Assembly: GCA_014584575.1 (NCBI GenBank)
Contig: JACTMP010000065.1
Location: 27,438-91,437, forward strand
Reading direction: 5' to 3'
Length of the DNA stretch: 64,000 nucleotides
Source: Chloroflexota bacterium
GTDB taxonomy: Bacteria; Chloroflexota; Anaerolineae; Promineifilales; Promineifilaceae
In this document: positions 55,802 to 63,918 of the stretch, piece by piece
Layout: every line of letters starts with the position of its first letter
Position numbering within the stretch: position 1 is the first letter of the stretch
Position numbers and translations under genes: made by a program
Notes under the pieces: generated by a model
The model's database searches: none
What the model saw: the letters and a program-made list of their open reading frames with translations, nothing else
Told to the model about the DNA's origin: nothing

Positions 55802-57064
55802 TTACGGCCGTACATGCCCATCACCAATACACACCCACTTGTACGTCGTCAATTCCGCCAGCCCCATGGGGCCGCGGGCGTGTAACTTTTGGGTGCTGAC
55901 GGCCACTTCCGCCCCCAGGCCAAACTGCCCGCCATCATTAAAACGGGTGCTGGCATTCACAAAAACCGCCGACGAGTTCACCTCGTTCACAAAGCGGGTG
56001 GCGTTGGCCCAATTGTTGGTGACAATGCTGTCGCTGTGATCCAGGCTGTGGCTATGGATGTGGTCAATAGCTTCATCCAATTCGCAAATTTTCACGCCCA
56101 ACACCAGCGCCATCCATTCGGTGTCAAAATCGTCCGGCCCGGCGGGGATCACGGCTGCGCCATGCCCATCGGCTTGCAAAATGTCCAGGGCGCGACCGGT
56201 TGGCCGCAGTTCCACCCCATGCCGCGCCAGCCGCGCCGCCATCTGCGGCAACAAGGTCTCGGCGACGGCCGGATGCACCAACACGGTATCCAGGGCATTG
56301 CAGACGGACGGCCGTTGCACCTTCGCATTCTCCACAATATCCACCGCCTTGGCTAAATCGGCGCTCTCGTCCACAAAGACGTGGCAAATGCCAATGCCGC
56401 CGGTAATCACCGGAATGGTCGCCGTTTCCTTGCACAGCTTGTGCAAATTGTGGCCACCGCGGGGGATGATCACGTCCACGTATTGATCCAGGCGTAGGAA
56501 ATCGGCCACCAACTGGCGGTCGGGGTCGGCGATGGTTTGCACGGCCGTGCCCGGCAGCCCCACCCGCTCCAATGCCGCCTGAATCACGTTGACCAGCGCC
56601 AGATTGCTGCGCCGTGTTTCCTTGCCGCCGCGCAAAATGCTGGCGTTGCCCGTCTTCAGGCAAAGGGTGGCAATGTCAATGGTCACGTTGGGGCGCGCTT
56701 CGTAAATGACGCCGACAACGCCAAAGGGGATGCGGCGGCGGCTGAGGCGCAGGCCGTTGGGCAGCAGGCGGGCATCAAATTCACTACCCACCGGGTCGGG
56801 CAAGGTAGCCACGTTGCGGGCGTCGGCGGCCAGCCCGGCAATCCGCTTCTCGGTCAGCAGCAGCCGATCCAGCAGTCCGTCGCTCAGATTTTGGCTACGG
56901 CCGTCGGCAATATCCAGTTCATTCTGCGCCAGCACCACCCCCGCCTGAGTCTCCAACTCTTCGGCAATGGCTAACAATGCCCTATTCTTCGCCTCGGTTG
57001 TCAATGTCGCCAGTTGGCGGGCAGCGCTTTTAGCGGCTTTTCCCATCGCTATCAGGTCAGTCAT
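55802..57064 (-). CDS. proA: Gamma-glutamyl phosphate reductase
   Basis: 420 residues from ATG 57064. Second step of proline synthesis, NADPH-dependent reduction of gamma-glutamyl phosphate. Aldehyde-dehydrogenase-fold signature with catalytic Cys in KVQRPSVCNALDTVLVH, cofactor region GVIYEARPNVT and LRGGKETRRSN, and GPMGLAELTTYKWV near the C-terminus. proB is not adjacent. An Lrp-type regulator lies 22 bp upstream and may control it. Confidence 0.95.
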   Translation of the reverse strand: MTDLIAMGKAAKSAARQLATLTTEAKNRALLAIAEELETQAGVVLAQNELDIADGRSQNLSDGLLDRLLLTEKRIAGLAADARNVATLPDPVGSEFDARLLPNGLRLSRRRIPFGVVGVIYEARPNVTIDIATLCLKTGNASILRGGKETRRSNLALVNVIQAALERVGLPGTAVQTIADPDRQLVADFLRLDQYVDVIIPRGGHNLHKLCKETATIPVITGGIGICHVFVDESADLAKAVDIVENAKVQRPSVCNALDTVLVHPAVAETLLPQMAARLARHGVELRPTGRALDILQADGHGAAVIPAGPDDFDTEWMALVLGVKICELDEAIDHIHSHSLDHSDSIVTNNWANATRFVNEVNSSAVFVNASTRFNDGGQFGLGAEVAVSTQKLHARGPMGLAELTTYKWVCIGDGHVRP

Positions 57065-57086
57065 GTGGTTTCCTCCATTGGGCAGA

Positions 57087-57569
57087 TTATGCACCTGCGT
57101 GATGATCGGGTATTACCGTCACCTTTATCTCTTCCTTGAAGGTGGACAAAACGATATTGGTGATCGTGCGAGTCACCATCGCCTGCGAGCGTAGCCTTTC
57201 GATCAATGCTTCCAACTGGGCGGTATTGGCCACGCGCACCTTCAGCACGTAACAATCTTCGCCCGCCACCGTGTGACACTCCAACACTTCTGGTTCTGCC
57301 AGGCACGTTTCGGCAAACTGGCGTTTGCTGATGGAGTAATCTTCGTCTGCGCCAACGACCAGGCGGACAAAGGCGGTAATTGGTTTTCCCAAGGCCACCG
57401 GGTCTACCACCGCCACATACCGCTGAATCACGCCTCGTTTTTCCAGCCGTTTGATGCGGTCAAAAACAGTAGACGTGGTGAGACCCACCTGCTCCGCAAT
57501 AGCCGCATTTGAGAGACGGCCGTTTTCCTGCAAAAGGTTTAATATCTGCCCATCAATTTCGTCAATCAT
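57087..57569 (-). CDS. Lrp/AsnC-family regulator
   Basis: 160 residues. N-terminal helix-turn-helix IDGQILNLLQENGRLSNAAI followed by AEQVGLTTSTVFDRIKRLEKRG, and a C-terminal RAM amino-acid-binding domain (about 65-150). Such proteins sense amino acids and form octamers. Position 22 bp upstream of proA suggests control of proline synthesis. Confidence 0.93.
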   Translation of the reverse strand: MIDEIDGQILNLLQENGRLSNAAIAEQVGLTTSTVFDRIKRLEKRGVIQRYVAVVDPVALGKPITAFVRLVVGADEDYSISKRQFAETCLAEPEVLECHTVAGEDCYVLKVRVANTAQLEALIERLRSQAMVTRTITNIVLSTFKEEIKVTVIPDHHAGA

Positions 57570-57664
57570 GGCACAAAATTATACCTTTAACGAATAAACT
57601 TCGGCAATACCTCCCCAATGCCCAAAACAATACGGTTCACCGGTCATCCTGACAATCCGTATCT

Positions 57665-57693
57665 TTGAGCAAGCGCGCGGCTTGGGCTACAAT
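57665..57693 (+). promoter_or_regulatory. Probable leaderless promoter
   Basis: TTGAGC (57665-57670), 17 bp, TACAAT (57688-57693), ATG at 57703 after 9 bp. Confidence 0.65.
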
Positions 57694-57702
57694 TAAGCCT
57701 CT

Positions 57703-58623
57703 ATGAAGCAAAGCTATTTTGGAGTATTGATTGCTATGGTGTTCATGGGGATAACGGGCTGCCAACCGACGGTCACGGCCGTTGCCCCCCCACCTACCGT
57801 CTTATCAATCACCATGATCACCCCATCACCCCATCACCCCATCACCCCATCACCCCATCACCTGCTCACCCCAACGTCCCCGCCGCCCTCACCACCACCA
57901 CCCCCGACGGCCGTGCCCACCAGCACCACCACACCCACCCCCACCAACACGCCGACGCCGACCGCCACCTTCACCGCCACACCCGTTGGCGCCTGCGCCA
58001 ACCGCATCCTGGCCGACGAAGATTTGTGGGCCGTCGTCACCCAGCACTATGGCCTGAGCCGGGATTACGCCCCCACCGACCTGGTCTCCCTCAACGACCA
58101 CCTGAGTAACGACGTGACGCTTGGCTATCCCATTGAACTGCGGGTGATGGCCATTGAACCATTGGTGCAGATGATTACCGACATGCAGGCTGCCGGCCTC
58201 AAGCCCCAGATTTTGTCCGGCTACCGCAGCTACAGCGCCCAATCCATCGCCTATAACAAATGGGCGACCGAATTCCCCGGCCATGTCAACATCATCAGCG
58301 CCCCGCCCGGCTACAGCGAACACCAACTGGGCACCACCATTGATTTTGGCTCGCCCGAACTACCGCTGTACACCGGCGACCCTGATCTGCAATTCCATAC
58401 CTACTTTTATAAAACCAACGAGGGCATCTGGCTGCTGGCCAACGCCCACAATTATGGCTTTACCCTCAGTTGGCCCCTGGAAACCTTTGAACTGACCGGC
58501 TTTTATTACGAACCCTGGCACTATCGCTACGTGGGCGTGGAAATGGCAACCAGATTGCGCGAAATGGGGCTGTCATTGACACAATATCAATTGACCAACC
58601 AGCCAGAGCCATGTATTCCTTAA
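57703..58623 (+). CDS. VanY-like D-alanyl-D-alanine carboxypeptidase lipoprotein
   Basis: 306 residues. Lipoprotein signal ending ITGC, then a long Pro/Thr/Ser/His linker (about 20-110) encoded partly by an ATCACCCC tandem repeat (57821-57862) giving SPHHPIT units. The peptidase domain has LSGYRSYSAQ, PPGYSEHQLGTTIDF (zinc His/Asp) and YEPWHYRYVG (Glu/His). It trims the terminal D-Ala of peptidoglycan stems. VanY family. Located outside the membrane. Followed by a hairpin and a CapA-like lipoprotein. Confidence 0.88.
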   Translation: MKQSYFGVLIAMVFMGITGCQPTVTAVAPPPTVLSITMITPSPHHPITPSPHHLLTPTSPPPSPPPPPTAVPTSTTTPTPTNTPTPTATFTATPVGACANRILADEDLWAVVTQHYGLSRDYAPTDLVSLNDHLSNDVTLGYPIELRVMAIEPLVQMITDMQAAGLKPQILSGYRSYSAQSIAYNKWATEFPGHVNIISAPPGYSEHQLGTTIDFGSPELPLYTGDPDLQFHTYFYKTNEGIWLLANAHNYGFTLSWPLETFELTGFYYEPWHYRYVGVEMATRLREMGLSLTQYQLTNQPEPCIP

Positions 58624-58626
58624 AGG

Positions 58627-58694
58627 GGATCGGAGATTGGAGATTAGAGATTGGAGATTGGCTCAATCTCTAATCTCCAATCTCCAATCTCTTA
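58627..58694. repeat. GATTGGGA-family hairpin
   Basis: GGAGATTGGAGATTAGAGATTG arm and CAATCTCTAATCTCCAATCTCC arm, nearly perfect. Confidence 0.88.
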
Positions 58695-58706
58695 CCACAG
58701 GATTTT

Positions 58707-60344
58707 ATGACGAAACGTTTGTTATTTATCTTATGCGGCGGAGTTTTGGTTGTTTCTTTGATGTCCTGCGCTTCACAGCCGGCCGAATCGGTGGAATTGG
58801 CTTCTGTGCTGGTCACGGCCGTGCCCACACAAATCGTCAATGAGCAATTGCCAATTCCCAATTCACCGACCCTCTCGCCTACCCCTTCGCCTGTGCCATC
58901 GGCCACCGCCACGCTCACAGCTACCCCCACGCCATCGCCGACGGCCACAGCCACGCCCAACCCCCCCATCATCGTCGCCGCCGCACCCGAATGGGAAACG
59001 GCCGTGACCACCGCCCTCACCACCCTGAGCACCAACCAGCAACCCTGGCAGTATCACCGCAGCGATGACCCCACTGCCGATTTAGCCGCCGGGCTGGCCC
59101 ATCTAGCCGTAAGCGACAATCCCGACGGCGCGCTCATTGTGCAGGAGCCATTGGTGCTGGCCATCTCCTTCACCACCCACTGGCAATACATCAGCCTGGC
59201 CGACGCCCAGGCCGCGTTGGAAAACGGCCACCAGATTGTGACCGTTCTCCCCTGGAGCCAGATGACGCCAAACTTGAAGGCGCTGCAAGTAAACGGCATC
59301 CGGCCCAATCAGCCAGAGTACCCGCTGCAAACCCAACTGACGCTTACGGCCGTACCGGGCATGGAAACGGCCGTGTCTCAACTCCTCCCCCTGCTGCAAA
59401 ATGCCTTACAACCCGCCCCCGTTGTGCATCTGGCCGCCGTCGGCGACATCATGTTAGACCGCGGCCTGGGCTACAACCTGCAACAGGGCTACCTGACCTA
59501 TCCCTTCGCCAAAGTGTCCCACCTGTTCCACGCCGCCGACATCACCGTCGGCAATGTGGAATCGGCGCTGGGCAGCGGCGGCGAACCTATGCCCAAAGCC
59601 TATCCCTTCCGCGCCCCGCCGGAAGCGGCCGAAGCGTTAGCCCTGGCCGGTTTTGATGTCGTCTCGCTGGCGAACAATCACGGCATGGATTATGGCGCGG
59701 AAACACTGCTCGAAGGTATTGACCTGCTGAAAGCGGCCGGCGTGCAGCCCATCGGCGCCGGCGCCAACCGGGCCGAAGCCCGCGCCCCGTACATCACCGA
59801 GGTCAACGGGCTGACGATGGCCTTCTTGGGTTACGTGAACGTGCCGGTGGAAGCGCGCAGCGCCTTTGATGTGCGCACCTGGGACGCGACGGAGACGGCG
59901 CCCGGCCTGGCCTGGGGTGAACCGGATGTGGTGGCGGAAGATGTCACGGCCGTGCGTCCCCAGGCCGACCTCGTTGTTGTCGTGCTGCACAGCGGCTACG
60001 AGTACGTCGAAGAGCCAAGCGAACCACAGGCCGCCATCGCCCGCGCCGCCATTGACGCCGGCGCCGATCTGGTCATCGGCCATCACGCCCACATCTTGCA
60101 GGGCATCGAGTTTTACAATGGCGGCGTGATCGTTTATGGGCTGGGCAACTTTGCCTTTGAGATTGACGGCGACCCCAGCACCGCCATTTTGAATGTGTGG
60201 CTGGACGAAAACGGCGTCCGTGAACTGGAGTTGATCCCGGCGACCATCCAGTTTGGCGGCCAACCCCGCCTGTTGGAAGTCTGGGAACCGTTCCCGGCGC
60301 TAGAGCGAGTTTACTATTTAACGCGGATTTTGAATCGCTGGTAG
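58707..60344 (+). CDS. CapA-family lipoprotein with extra N-terminal domain
   Basis: 545 residues. Lipoprotein signal ending LMSC, a Thr/Pro linker (about 45-90), a first domain of about 140 residues (WETAVTTALTTLSTNQQPW, LADAQAALENGHQIV) resembling a periplasmic substrate-binding fold, then the CapA/PgsA metallophosphatase-like domain (about 243-520): VGDIMLDRGL, GNVESAL, SLANNHGMDYG, VLHSGYEY, IGHHAHILQG and VYGLGNFAF. CapA-type proteins take part in poly-gamma-glutamate or capsule handling. The biochemical role is unclear. Confidence 0.87.
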   Translation: MTKRLLFILCGGVLVVSLMSCASQPAESVELASVLVTAVPTQIVNEQLPIPNSPTLSPTPSPVPSATATLTATPTPSPTATATPNPPIIVAAAPEWETAVTTALTTLSTNQQPWQYHRSDDPTADLAAGLAHLAVSDNPDGALIVQEPLVLAISFTTHWQYISLADAQAALENGHQIVTVLPWSQMTPNLKALQVNGIRPNQPEYPLQTQLTLTAVPGMETAVSQLLPLLQNALQPAPVVHLAAVGDIMLDRGLGYNLQQGYLTYPFAKVSHLFHAADITVGNVESALGSGGEPMPKAYPFRAPPEAAEALALAGFDVVSLANNHGMDYGAETLLEGIDLLKAAGVQPIGAGANRAEARAPYITEVNGLTMAFLGYVNVPVEARSAFDVRTWDATETAPGLAWGEPDVVAEDVTAVRPQADLVVVVLHSGYEYVEEPSEPQAAIARAAIDAGADLVIGHHAHILQGIEFYNGGVIVYGLGNFAFEIDGDPSTAILNVWLDENGVRELELIPATIQFGGQPRLLEVWEPFPALERVYYLTRILNRW

Positions 60345-60350
60345 ATGGTC

Positions 60351-60405
60351 ATTGGGTAATTGCGTCATTGCGTAATTACCCGGTTACCCAATTACCTAAT
60401 CACCT
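60351..60405. repeat. AATTGGGTAATTGCG-family hairpin
   Basis: ATTGGGTAATTGCGTCATTGCG and AATTACCCGGTTACCCAATT arms between two plus-strand genes. Confidence 0.85.
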
Positions 60406-60408
60406 ACT

Positions 60409-61143
60409 ATGGACGAGCTAGAGGATCAAAAAGAAACGGGACTATTCAAACAAGTTTTACGTGGGCATATTGCCCCCGAACGCCAACTGGTAGGAGCCGG
60501 CGGCCTGACACCCCAAATGGGGGTTTTGCGGCAATGGCAGGTAGATCGGCTGGCGCAAACCCATGGCGATTTGCTGCGCAGTAAGCGGTACGGCCGTGCC
60601 TGCCAATTTTTCCTCACCGACATCTACGGCGCGCAAGATTTCAGCCAGCGCGACGCCGACGCCGAAAACGTCTACCGCACCATGCGCAAATACCTGCCCG
60701 AACGCCTGCTCATCACCATGGGCAAAACCATTGAACTCAATAAAACCACCCAACAGCTAGACAACCATTTACTCGACGTACTGGTCAACCAGTTGGGCAT
60801 GACCGACACCCTCACTGCCGACATGTACGCCGCCGCCTACCGCCTGTGCGACAACTACGAAACGCGCCAGAAACAACTAGACATGGTGCTGGATGTGGGT
60901 CGGGGCGTAGACAACCTCACCCGCATCCCCATGATCGGCATGGTGCTACGCGCCGCCCGCCGCCCGGCCAGCCGCTCCGGCTGGAGCGAACTGCAAGATT
61001 TTATGGAACGCGGTTTTGCCGCCTTTAAGGAAATGCGCGGGGCAGATCAATTTCTAGCCATCGTGGAGCAACGCGAACGCCGCATCCTGGACCAAATCTT
61101 CGCGGGTGCTCCCGCCCCCTTCTCGTTTGCTCACCAAACCTGA
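60409..61143 (+). CDS. Helical protein resembling FFLEELY-motif proteins
   Basis: 244 residues, no signal or membrane segment. YGRACQFFLTDIYGAQDFSQRDADAE (about 62-87, shown in part) resembles the FFLEELY motif of a poorly known family: aromatic-aromatic-Leu, then acidic-x-Tyr-Gly, then DF.QRD. The rest is predicted helical (ENVYRTMRKYLPERLLITM, FMERGFAAFKEMRGADQFL). Function unknown. Single gene after the CapA-like lipoprotein. Confidence 0.65.
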   Translation: MDELEDQKETGLFKQVLRGHIAPERQLVGAGGLTPQMGVLRQWQVDRLAQTHGDLLRSKRYGRACQFFLTDIYGAQDFSQRDADAENVYRTMRKYLPERLLITMGKTIELNKTTQQLDNHLLDVLVNQLGMTDTLTADMYAAAYRLCDNYETRQKQLDMVLDVGRGVDNLTRIPMIGMVLRAARRPASRSGWSELQDFMERGFAAFKEMRGADQFLAIVEQRERRILDQIFAGAPAPFSFAHQT

Positions 61144-61183
61144 TTGGAAAACAAGTAACTGCAACCCAACACACGTTCGAACC

Positions 61184-62158
61184 TTAATCGGTAGATTTCT
61201 CTTTTTGTAGCGCCACCACCTGAGCAATTGTCAAGCCAGTAATCTCACTGACTGTCACTACATCATGCAATTTGAGTAGTTGGCGAGCTATGCTTTCCTT
61301 CTCTTTTAATCTTCCCAATTCCAGACCCTGCTCGATACCTTGCTCAATACCTTGCTCAATACCTTGCTTAAAACCTTGTTCAAGCCCCTGCTTGATACCT
61401 TCTTGAATAAACTCTTGCGCTATTGTGGACATTAGCTTATCTCCTTGCGCTCCCTGGCGCAGTAACGCCTGTTGTAAATCCTCCAGTTTCACTCTCTCAG
61501 TCGCCTTGCTCAAATAATACAAAACTGTGTGGATATATTCCAGCCCTGTTTGCTGACGCCGCAACTCAAACATCAACCCGATCAGATTATCTAGTTCTCG
61601 ACGTAAATGTGGGTCAAAGATAGCACGCAGCACAGATAAACTCACACGTAGCCAGATTTCCCCCTTTATTGTTTCATCTGACAGGTGGGAAAAATCGCTC
61701 AGATGAAAGCGGAAGTCAGGCAAATAAGGTTGTAAAGCAGTTGGCGCCTGCAACAAGGAATGAAAATCTACGGGGCCGTTCCAGGCACGTTCTCCATGGT
61801 AAATGACGAGGGGCATAACAGGCATCAGAGGTGCACTGTCCTTGATTTGGCGCTCCCAAAAGCGCACCATGTATCGCAAGAGTTGTAACAATACCATTGG
61901 ATCAGGATAGCTCTTGTGTTCAAAAAGAAAGTAGATGTAAGCGACACGGCCGTCAATCATTTGCACTTGATACAGCAAATCGCTCTGATGCTCCTGCATG
62001 GTTTCGTCAATGAACGAGCCATCCTGTAAAAGCAGCGTATCCAGATCTAGCAATGCACGTACATCAGCCGGTAGATACTCCTCAAGATAATTACGGGCAA
62101 TCTCTACCCGGCCAAAACTGTCGCGAAAGAATTTGTCGTGCGGATTTTGTACAGTCAT
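61184..62158 (-). CDS. Rpn-family recombination-promoting nuclease (PD-(D/E)XK)
   Basis: 324 residues. N-terminal NPHDKFFRDSFGRVEIARNYLEEYLP and YIYFLFEHKSYPD (the E-x-K of a PD-(D/E)XK nuclease), then PLVIYHGERAW, all typical of Rpn/YhgA-like proteins. The C-terminus carries a run of QGIEQG/QGLEQG repeats (about 255-285), a variable region in this family. Rpn proteins are DNA endonucleases linked to recombination and, more recently, phage defence. Start ATG 62158. Lower G+C than its neighbours. Confidence 0.87.
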   Translation of the reverse strand: MTVQNPHDKFFRDSFGRVEIARNYLEEYLPADVRALLDLDTLLLQDGSFIDETMQEHQSDLLYQVQMIDGRVAYIYFLFEHKSYPDPMVLLQLLRYMVRFWERQIKDSAPLMPVMPLVIYHGERAWNGPVDFHSLLQAPTALQPYLPDFRFHLSDFSHLSDETIKGEIWLRVSLSVLRAIFDPHLRRELDNLIGLMFELRRQQTGLEYIHTVLYYLSKATERVKLEDLQQALLRQGAQGDKLMSTIAQEFIQEGIKQGLEQGFKQGIEQGIEQGIEQGLELGRLKEKESIARQLLKLHDVVTVSEITGLTIAQVVALQKEKSTD

Positions 62159-62198
62159 CTTTTTCTGAGTTTTACCTGCTGCCTAATCTTCAGGGCAT

Positions 62199-63602
62199 TC
62201 AATCTTCAGGCCGTTCGCCGGCCGGGGCCATTTTGACCAGGCGTGGGTCAAAGCGGGCCAGCACTTCCACCAGGTCGCGTTGGGCAGCCATCACTTCGTG
62301 GATGTCCTTGTAGGCCATGGGCACTTCGTCCAGCCCGGCAGAGATCAGAGTCACCTCTCGCTCGCGCAAATACCGCTTCACGTCATGCCAGGTGAAGGAT
62401 TTGATCGCCTGTTTGCGGCTCATACGGCGACCGGCGCCGTGCGCGGCCGATTGCAACGCCGCCTCATTCCCCTTGCCACGCACCACAAAACCGGGCGCGC
62501 CCATGGATCCGGGGATAATGCCCAACACCCCCTTGCCCGCCGGTGTGGCTCCCTTGCGATGCACAATCACCGTTTCACCGTCATGTTCCTCTTTCCAGGC
62601 GAAGTTGTGGTGGTTTTCTATGTCCAGCAGCACTTTGGCCCCCAGGTTTTTGGCGATGTGTTTGTGAATCAGAGCATGGTTGGCGGCCGCATATAAACCC
62701 ATGAGCTGCATCGCCGCCCAATACTCCCGGCCAGCGTCGCTGTCCAAATCCAGCCAGGCCAGATGGCGTAGCTCTTTGGGCAGTTCCGGGTGCAAATCCA
62801 TCGCCAGTTTGCTGTAATAGTCACACACCGACGCGCCGGTACCCCGGCTGCCACTGTGACTCAGCAGCGCCACATACTGCCCTTTGGATAGACCCACCGC
62901 TTCATCCAACACTTCCAAAATGCCAAACTCAACGAAATGATTGCCGCTGCCGCTGGTGCCCAACTGCTCCCACGCCTTATCACGGTTTCGTTGGGTAATG
63001 GGGCTGACGCTCCAATCCTCATCCATCACCGGATGGTCACGCCGTAACTGGCGCGGGAAATTGGCGCCAATACCAAAACGGGTCTCGGCTTCAATGGCGT
63101 TGGCCAGCCGCTTTTGCTCGCCGCGAATCATGTTGGGGTGCATGTCCAGCACTGTCAGTTTCATTCGGCAGGCAATGTCCACGCCGACGGCATAGGGGAT
63201 GACGGCGTTGCGCGTGGCTAACACGCCGCCGATGGGCAGCCCATACCCCACGTGTGCGTCCGGCATCAGCGCGCCGCGCACCGAAACGGGCAGTTGTACG
63301 GCATTCTCAATTTGCTCGATGGAGGCGGCTTCCAGGTTTTCTCCCCAGATGCGAAAGGGGGCCGGTTGGGAGCGGGGCTTGAAGGTGGGGATTGGTATGT
63401 GCTGGGCCAGGATGGCCGCCGCCAGCCCACCAAATAGTTCATCGTCGGTGTAGTCGGCCGGGTTTTCGACAACGGCCGTAATCAAATCCGGTATGTCGCG
63501 TTTGGGAATACCCATCGCGCGGGCATCGCGCACGGCCGTGCCCGCCGCCTTCATCGCCTCCCCCGGTGGCACGCCTAAACGGGCCAGTTTGTTTGCATTC
63601 AT
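62199..63602 (-). CDS. rtcB: RNA-splicing ligase RtcB
   Basis: 467 residues. Joins RNA 2',3'-cyclic phosphate and 5'-OH ends using GTP and manganese. Metal ligands lie in PDAHVGYGLPIGGV, GVDIACRM and GSGNHFVE. The guanylylated His is in SAAHGAGRRMSR. Length is normal. No archease gene is adjacent. Placed between an Rpn gene and a truncated helicase-like fragment. Confidence 0.94.
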   Translation of the reverse strand: MNANKLARLGVPPGEAMKAAGTAVRDARAMGIPKRDIPDLITAVVENPADYTDDELFGGLAAAILAQHIPIPTFKPRSQPAPFRIWGENLEAASIEQIENAVQLPVSVRGALMPDAHVGYGLPIGGVLATRNAVIPYAVGVDIACRMKLTVLDMHPNMIRGEQKRLANAIEAETRFGIGANFPRQLRRDHPVMDEDWSVSPITQRNRDKAWEQLGTSGSGNHFVEFGILEVLDEAVGLSKGQYVALLSHSGSRGTGASVCDYYSKLAMDLHPELPKELRHLAWLDLDSDAGREYWAAMQLMGLYAAANHALIHKHIAKNLGAKVLLDIENHHNFAWKEEHDGETVIVHRKGATPAGKGVLGIIPGSMGAPGFVVRGKGNEAALQSAAHGAGRRMSRKQAIKSFTWHDVKRYLREREVTLISAGLDEVPMAYKDIHEVMAAQRDLVEVLARFDPRLVKMAPAGERPED

Positions 63603-63644
63603 AACAATCTAATATTCCAGTTACAAACAGGATCCCCTTATTTC

Positions 63645-63917
63645 CTATTTGTCTAGAATCACATTATTCTGAGAATTTAGCCGGAGTTGACCTTTTTGCA
63701 TCAGATCATCAATTTCACTTTTGACTATCTTGTTGGGATAACCTCTCAGACAACCAAACCGTGGATGACTTCTATACTTTTCAAGACTAGGTGCTGATGA
63801 ACCCGTCAATACCTGCGCGAACTTATTCTTCGGCAACTGCCCACTTAAGGCATAAGCAGAGTCAATTATGACTTGTTGAATAGGCCCAACACTTATATTT
63901 GTAGGTTCTTTGGGAAT
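63645..63917 (-). pseudogene. Truncated C-terminal fragment resembling a helicase-associated winged helix
   Basis: On the minus strand an open frame of about 90 codons ends at TAG 63645-63647 and is closed upstream by a TGA at about 63918. It has no ATG or ribosome-binding site; a TTG at 63836 is the only candidate. Residues such as ALSGQLPKNKFAQVLTGS, HPRFGCLRGYPNKIV and IDDLMQKGQLRL resemble the RQC/HRDC-side C-terminal regions of RecQ-like helicases. The sequence beyond 63918 is unrelated, which suggests an interrupted gene. Confidence 0.5.
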
Positions 63918-63918
63918 T

